Assembly (NCBI GenBank): GCA_021788025.1
Contig: JAJYLE010000006.1
Location: 1 to 33,228, forward strand
Reading direction: 5' to 3'
Source of the DNA: Nitrospirota bacterium
Lineage (GTDB): Bacteria; Nitrospirota; Thermodesulfovibrionia; Thermodesulfovibrionales; JdFR-88
DNA: 33,228 nt
Shown here: positions 29,900-33,228 of the stretch, in pieces
Layout: each line of letters starts with the position of its first letter
How positions within the stretch are numbered: position 1 is the stretch's first letter
Translations under genes and position numbers: made by a program
Notes under the pieces: model-generated
The model's input: the letters and a program-made list of their open reading frames with translations, nothing else
What the model was told of the DNA's origin: nothing
Database searches by the model: none

Positions 29900-32545
29900 C
29901 TAGTGGGCCTGGGCCCAGTTTTTTCCGTACCCGGCATCCACAACTACGGGCACGGCCAGCCCGGCGGCCTTTTCCATCTCCTCCCGTACTATGGCGGCAT
30001 ACTCTTCGGGGCGGTCTTCCGGGCACTCGATTACAAGCTCGTCATGCACCTGGAGTATAAGCCGCGCCCTGCCGTTACACGAATATCGTTCGTCTTGCAG
30101 CCTGGCCGAAAGCCCGATCATAGCTTTTTTTATGATGTCCGCCGCTGTCCCCTGGATGGGGGAGTTCATTGCAAGCCGTTCGCCAAGGGCGCGTATGCGC
30201 CTGTCCTTGCTTTTTAATTCAGGGATTGGGCGTTTCCTGCCGCAGAGCGTGCGGCAATACCCTGTGCGCCTTGCCTCCCCAATGGCCGAAGCCAGATATG
30301 CTTTTACGCCCGGATGTCGCTCAAAATATTTTTCTATGTAGATCGCCGCCTCGCCTTTTTCCACCCCCGCCGATTCGCTGAGGCCAAAAGGCGTTATCCC
30401 GTACACTATCCCGAAGTTGATGCCTTTGGCCGCCCGCCTCATCTCCGGCGTAATGTCCGCCGTGGCAGCGCCGAATATCCCGGCGGCGGTTGTGGCGTGT
30501 ATGTCCGCCCCGGCCTTGAAAAGCCTTATCAGCTCTTCATCCCGGGACAGATGGGCAAGCACCCTTAACTCTATCTGCGAATAATCGGCTGAAAGGATAA
30601 GAAAACCTTCCTCCGGGACGAAAGCCTCCCTTATCTTCCTGCCCCATTCGCCTTTTATGGGGATGTTCTGGAGATTGGGGTCTGTTGACGATAGCCTGCC
30701 GGTTGCGGTTACCGCCTGCTGGAAAGACGTATGTATCCTCCCGGTTTTAGGGTTTACAAGATTGGGCAGCACGTCAACATAAGTGGATTTCAGCTTGAAA
30801 AGGGCGCGCCACTCCAGCACTTCGCGGGGCAGCTCATGGGATTTGGCAAGCTCCTCCAGAACGCCCACATCCGTTGAATAGCCCGTTTTTTTCTTCTTCC
30901 CAGGCGCAAGCCCAAGCACGTGAAAGAGAATGTGCCCAAGCTGCCTGGGGGAGTTTATGTTGAATTCGCACCCCGCATGGAAATATATCCTCTGTTTAAG
31001 GCCCTCCAGGGCGCGGCCCAGCTCGCCCGAGAAATTCTCCAGCCGCGGGCGGTCCACCTTCACGCCGGCCAGCTCCATCCGGGCCAGCACGTTTATAAGC
31101 GGCATCTCTATCGCGTTATAACAACCGTCCAGATTTTCTTCCGAAAGTTTTCCGAAAAGCACCGGCCTCAGCAAGGCCGCCAGGCCCGCCTCCTGGCAGG
31201 CAAACCCTGCCGCCTTGTCCACATCCACGCGGCCAAAAAGCCCGCCTTTGCCCCTTAGCTCGTCCATGGTCTGTTTTTTCATTCCCAAAAATTCAAGCAC
31301 GGCGCTCTCCAGGCCGTGCTCTCCCCTTACAGGGTTTGCAAGGTAAGAGGCAAGCATAGTGTCGTACAGCGGCCCTTTAAGCGTTACGCCTCTGGCGGCA
31401 AGGAATTCCGCCTCGCGTTTGAGGTCATGCCCGGTCTTTGGAACGGATTCATCCTCAAGCAAAGGCTTTATCAACTCAATCGCTTCGCAAGGCTCCATCA
31501 TGCCAGGATGCCCGAAAGGGACATAAAAATTTTCCGTTGCGGGCTCTGTATCCGCCGCAATCGCCAGGCCGGAGATCTGCCCGCTTATTGGCGGCAGGTC
31601 CGATTCTATCTTCAGTGCAAACCCCTTTTGCAGAAGCGGCAGGATGCGCCTCAGGTCTTCAGTGGCCCGGATAATCTGGCACCGGGCCTCCCTTGGCGCA
31701 GCGCCGGGGATGTATTTCATCAGGGAGGTAAACTCGAAGTCCTTGAACATCGGAAGCAACTGCCGCCAGTCCGGCTCCTGCAATTCAAGCTCGCTGGCGC
31801 GAATGTCCAGGGGCAGGGCCCTGTCCACGGTGGCAAGCCTTCTGGAGACCCTGATTGCCTCCATGCCCTCTTCTATCAGCTTCCTGGTCCTTTCCTTTTT
31901 TATCTGTTCCGGGTGCTCCATTATCCCGTCCAGGCTGCCAAACTGCGCAAAGAGAGCGCGCGCTGTCTTCTCGCCTATGCCCTTTACTCCGGGGATATTG
32001 TCTGCGGCGTCGCCCACAAGCGCCATGTAGTCCGGCACCTTCTCCGGCGGCACGCCGAAACGCTCCAGCACGTAACCCGCGTCAAAGACCGCGTTTTTCA
32101 CCGGGTCATAAACCTTGATATCTCCGTTTACAAGCTGAAGCAGGTCCTTGTCCGCTGAAACCACAAATACCTTGTTGCCCTCTTTCGAAAGCCTTTCGGC
32201 CAGCGTGGCTATAACATCGTCGGCCTCGCACCCCGGCAGCTCAAAACGCTTTATCCGGAACGCCTCCACTATTTTTTTTATTGCGGGTATCTGCACAACA
32301 AGGTCGCCTGGGGTCTCGGGCCTGTGCGCCTTGTATGCCTCGTAAATCCTGTGCCTTTCCGTGGGCTGGGGCGTGTCGAACACCATTGCCATGCCGCCCG
32401 GCTTCAAGTCCCTGATAACCTTTAAAAGCATGTTGGTGAAGCCGAATATAGCGTTTGTAGGGCGCCCGCCGGAGTCCGTCAATCCACGCACCGCAAAATA
32501 CGCCCTGTAGATATAGGAACTGCCGTCGATAAGATAAATGTCCAT
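29900..32545 (-). CDS. polA: DNA polymerase I, probably without proofreading
   Basis: Fills gaps and removes primers during replication and repair. The 5'-nuclease domain (1-290) keeps its acidic residues (CEADD, SADKDLLQLV, GDAADNIPGVKGIG). The polymerase domain has motif A (LSADYSQIELRVLAHLSRD), motif B (RRAAKGINFGIVYG) and motif C (LQVHDELVIE). The central 3'-5' exonuclease region is present in length but its catalytic residues are changed: the DTE of motif I is KIE (312-314), the motif II Asp reads Glu (GHDLKRE), and the motif III YxxxD reads FACQE. Proofreading is therefore probably lost, as in Taq-type enzymes. It has 881 residues. The start ATG 32545 has no clear ribosome binding site and lies 48 bases after a histidine kinase gene. 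Confidence 0.95.
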   Translation of the reverse strand: MDIYLIDGSSYIYRAYFAVRGLTDSGGRPTNAIFGFTNMLLKVIRDLKPGGMAMVFDTPQPTERHRIYEAYKAHRPETPGDLVVQIPAIKKIVEAFRIKRFELPGCEADDVIATLAERLSKEGNKVFVVSADKDLLQLVNGDIKVYDPVKNAVFDAGYVLERFGVPPEKVPDYMALVGDAADNIPGVKGIGEKTARALFAQFGSLDGIMEHPEQIKKERTRKLIEEGMEAIRVSRRLATVDRALPLDIRASELELQEPDWRQLLPMFKDFEFTSLMKYIPGAAPREARCQIIRATEDLRRILPLLQKGFALKIESDLPPISGQISGLAIAADTEPATENFYVPFGHPGMMEPCEAIELIKPLLEDESVPKTGHDLKREAEFLAARGVTLKGPLYDTMLASYLANPVRGEHGLESAVLEFLGMKKQTMDELRGKGGLFGRVDVDKAAGFACQEAGLAALLRPVLFGKLSEENLDGCYNAIEMPLINVLARMELAGVKVDRPRLENFSGELGRALEGLKQRIYFHAGCEFNINSPRQLGHILFHVLGLAPGKKKKTGYSTDVGVLEELAKSHELPREVLEWRALFKLKSTYVDVLPNLVNPKTGRIHTSFQQAVTATGRLSSTDPNLQNIPIKGEWGRKIREAFVPEEGFLILSADYSQIELRVLAHLSRDEELIRLFKAGADIHATTAAGIFGAATADITPEMRRAAKGINFGIVYGITPFGLSESAGVEKGEAAIYIEKYFERHPGVKAYLASAIGEARRTGYCRTLCGRKRPIPELKSKDRRIRALGERLAMNSPIQGTAADIIKKAMIGLSARLQDERYSCNGRARLILQVHDELVIECPEDRPEEYAAIVREEMEKAAGLAVPVVVDAGYGKNWAQAH

Positions 32546-32593
32546 ATTGTTTATATTAACTCTTTGTGAAATGCGGGAGGAAACTTTACAGGG

Positions 32594-33228
32594 CTATGCG
32601 CCCGGTATGGTCCGTATGGTGCAGTGTACCTCTCGCTCCTTGTTGCCCGCGTCCCCCATGGAAGACCCGCCAAACGGGAAATGCAGGCGGAAGGCAGTCC
32701 CCCGCCCTTCCTGGCTGTCAAAACAGATGAAGCCGCCATGGTCCTCAACTATCTTCTTGCTTATTGGCAGGCCAAGCCCGGTCCCGCGTCCAAGGGTTTT
32801 GGTGGTGAAGAAAGGCTCGAAGATCATGGCCGCCTTGTTTTCGGGTATCCCCGATCCGGTGTCCGCAATCTCCAGAATCAGGTACGGGATTTCATGGAAC
32901 TCTTCTTTTCTTGTGGATAATGAAAGGACCCCTCCGCCTTCCCGCATGGCCTCTATTGCGTTCAGTATGAAATTATTCAGGGCCTCTTTCACCTGGAAAC
33001 CGTCTATCATTACCTGCGGCAGGTCCGCAAAATTCTTTTTTACAGCTATGCCGTTGGTCGCGATCATCTCGCCGAAGGTCCTCAGGCATTCCTCCACAAT
33101 CTCGTTCATGTCCTTTGGCTCCAGCACCAGCCTGGCCTCCCTGGAGTAGGAAAGCACGCTCCGGAGTATCCTTTCAAGATTGCCGGCCTCGGAGGCTATA
33201 ATCCCGGCAAACTCGTTCTCCTCGGTGC
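32594..33228 (-). CDS. Sensor histidine kinase, C-terminal part (truncated by window edge)
   Basis: Catalytic part of a two-component histidine kinase. The frame stays open to the right edge, upstream of the track start (a GTG at 33157), so the N-terminus is outside the window. The visible part begins in the dimerisation region (EEFAGIIASEAGNLERILRS-like), then the ATPase domain with N box NNFILNAIEAM, G1 IADTGSGIP, FEPFFTTK and G2 GRGTGLGLPISKKIV. The phospho-accepting His and any sensor domain are not in view. The stop is TAG, 48 bases before polA. What it senses cannot be said, and no response regulator is adjacent in the window. Confidence 0.9.
   Translation of the reverse strand, partial: TEENEFAGIIASEAGNLERILRSVLSYSREARLVLEPKDMNEIVEECLRTFGEMIATNGIAVKKNFADLPQVMIDGFQVKEALNNFILNAIEAMREGGGVLSLSTRKEEFHEIPYLILEIADTGSGIPENKAAMIFEPFFTTKTLGRGTGLGLPISKKIVEDHGGFICFDSQEGRGTAFRLHFPFGGSSMGDAGNKEREVHCTIRTIPGA

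Noticed and set aside
29475-29903. 142-residue plus-strand ORF over the small charged protein
   Set aside because: It covers repeat copy 5 and the antisense of a gene with a better start signal.
1-33228. CRISPR array, tRNA, rRNA, insertion sequence or prophage
   Set aside because: Reading by eye showed no regularly spaced repeats, no clover-leaf with CCA end, no transposase or integrase and no phage structural genes. A covariance or profile search was not possible here.

Overview
This 33 kb window is chromosomal sequence from a diderm bacterium of middling GC content. The evidence for an outer membrane is a predicted beta-barrel protein ending in Phe, two lipoproteins with lipoboxes, and a periplasmic CXXCH haem motif. 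The gene set (ClpC, DUF4416, RicT next to HolB and MetG, pyruvate phosphate dikinase, four-gene succinate dehydrogenase, class II fumarase, DUF2249) fits a Nitrospirota- or Desulfobacterota-like lineage. That placement is inference; there is no rRNA gene here to settle it.

Layout. From 1 to about 16.1 kb all genes read rightward: 5'-truncated clpC, a TlpA-like thioredoxin lipoprotein, DUF4416, rplI-dnaB, a Memo-family protein, holB-ricT-metG, a Crp-type regulator, ppdK and a degenerate GGDEF protein. From 16.9 kb to the end almost everything reads leftward. In transcription order from the right edge these are a truncated histidine kinase, polA, a small charged protein, an HD-domain 5'-deoxynucleotidase, a three-gene run of exported proteins (pepsin-like lipoprotein, small secreted protein, outer-membrane barrel), sdhA-sdhB-sdhC-sdhD, fumC, an aldehyde dehydrogenase and a two-domain universal stress protein. 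One small DUF2249 gene reads rightward.

How the genes work together. rplI/dnaB, holB/ricT/metG and polA are core replication and translation functions. sdhABCD plus fumC gives succinate to malate, and ppdK links pyruvate and PEP, so central carbon metabolism is well represented. The Crp-type regulator lies directly upstream of ppdK, with a perfect palindrome and a leader hairpin between them.

Most of the window is ordinary housekeeping. The points that stand out are: (1) an SdhD-like membrane anchor carrying a C-terminal CYKCH haem-c motif on the predicted periplasmic side; (2) two families of dispersed intergenic repeats, one with three diverged copies (3.5, 16.1 and 19.4 kb) and one with five copies, two of which share an identical 86 bp block and flank the HD-domain gene; (3) the operon of three exported proteins of unknown role; (4) a PolA whose proofreading residues are replaced; and (5) a short AT-rich patch inside metG. 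I did not find a CRISPR array, prophage, insertion sequence, tRNA or obvious defence system.
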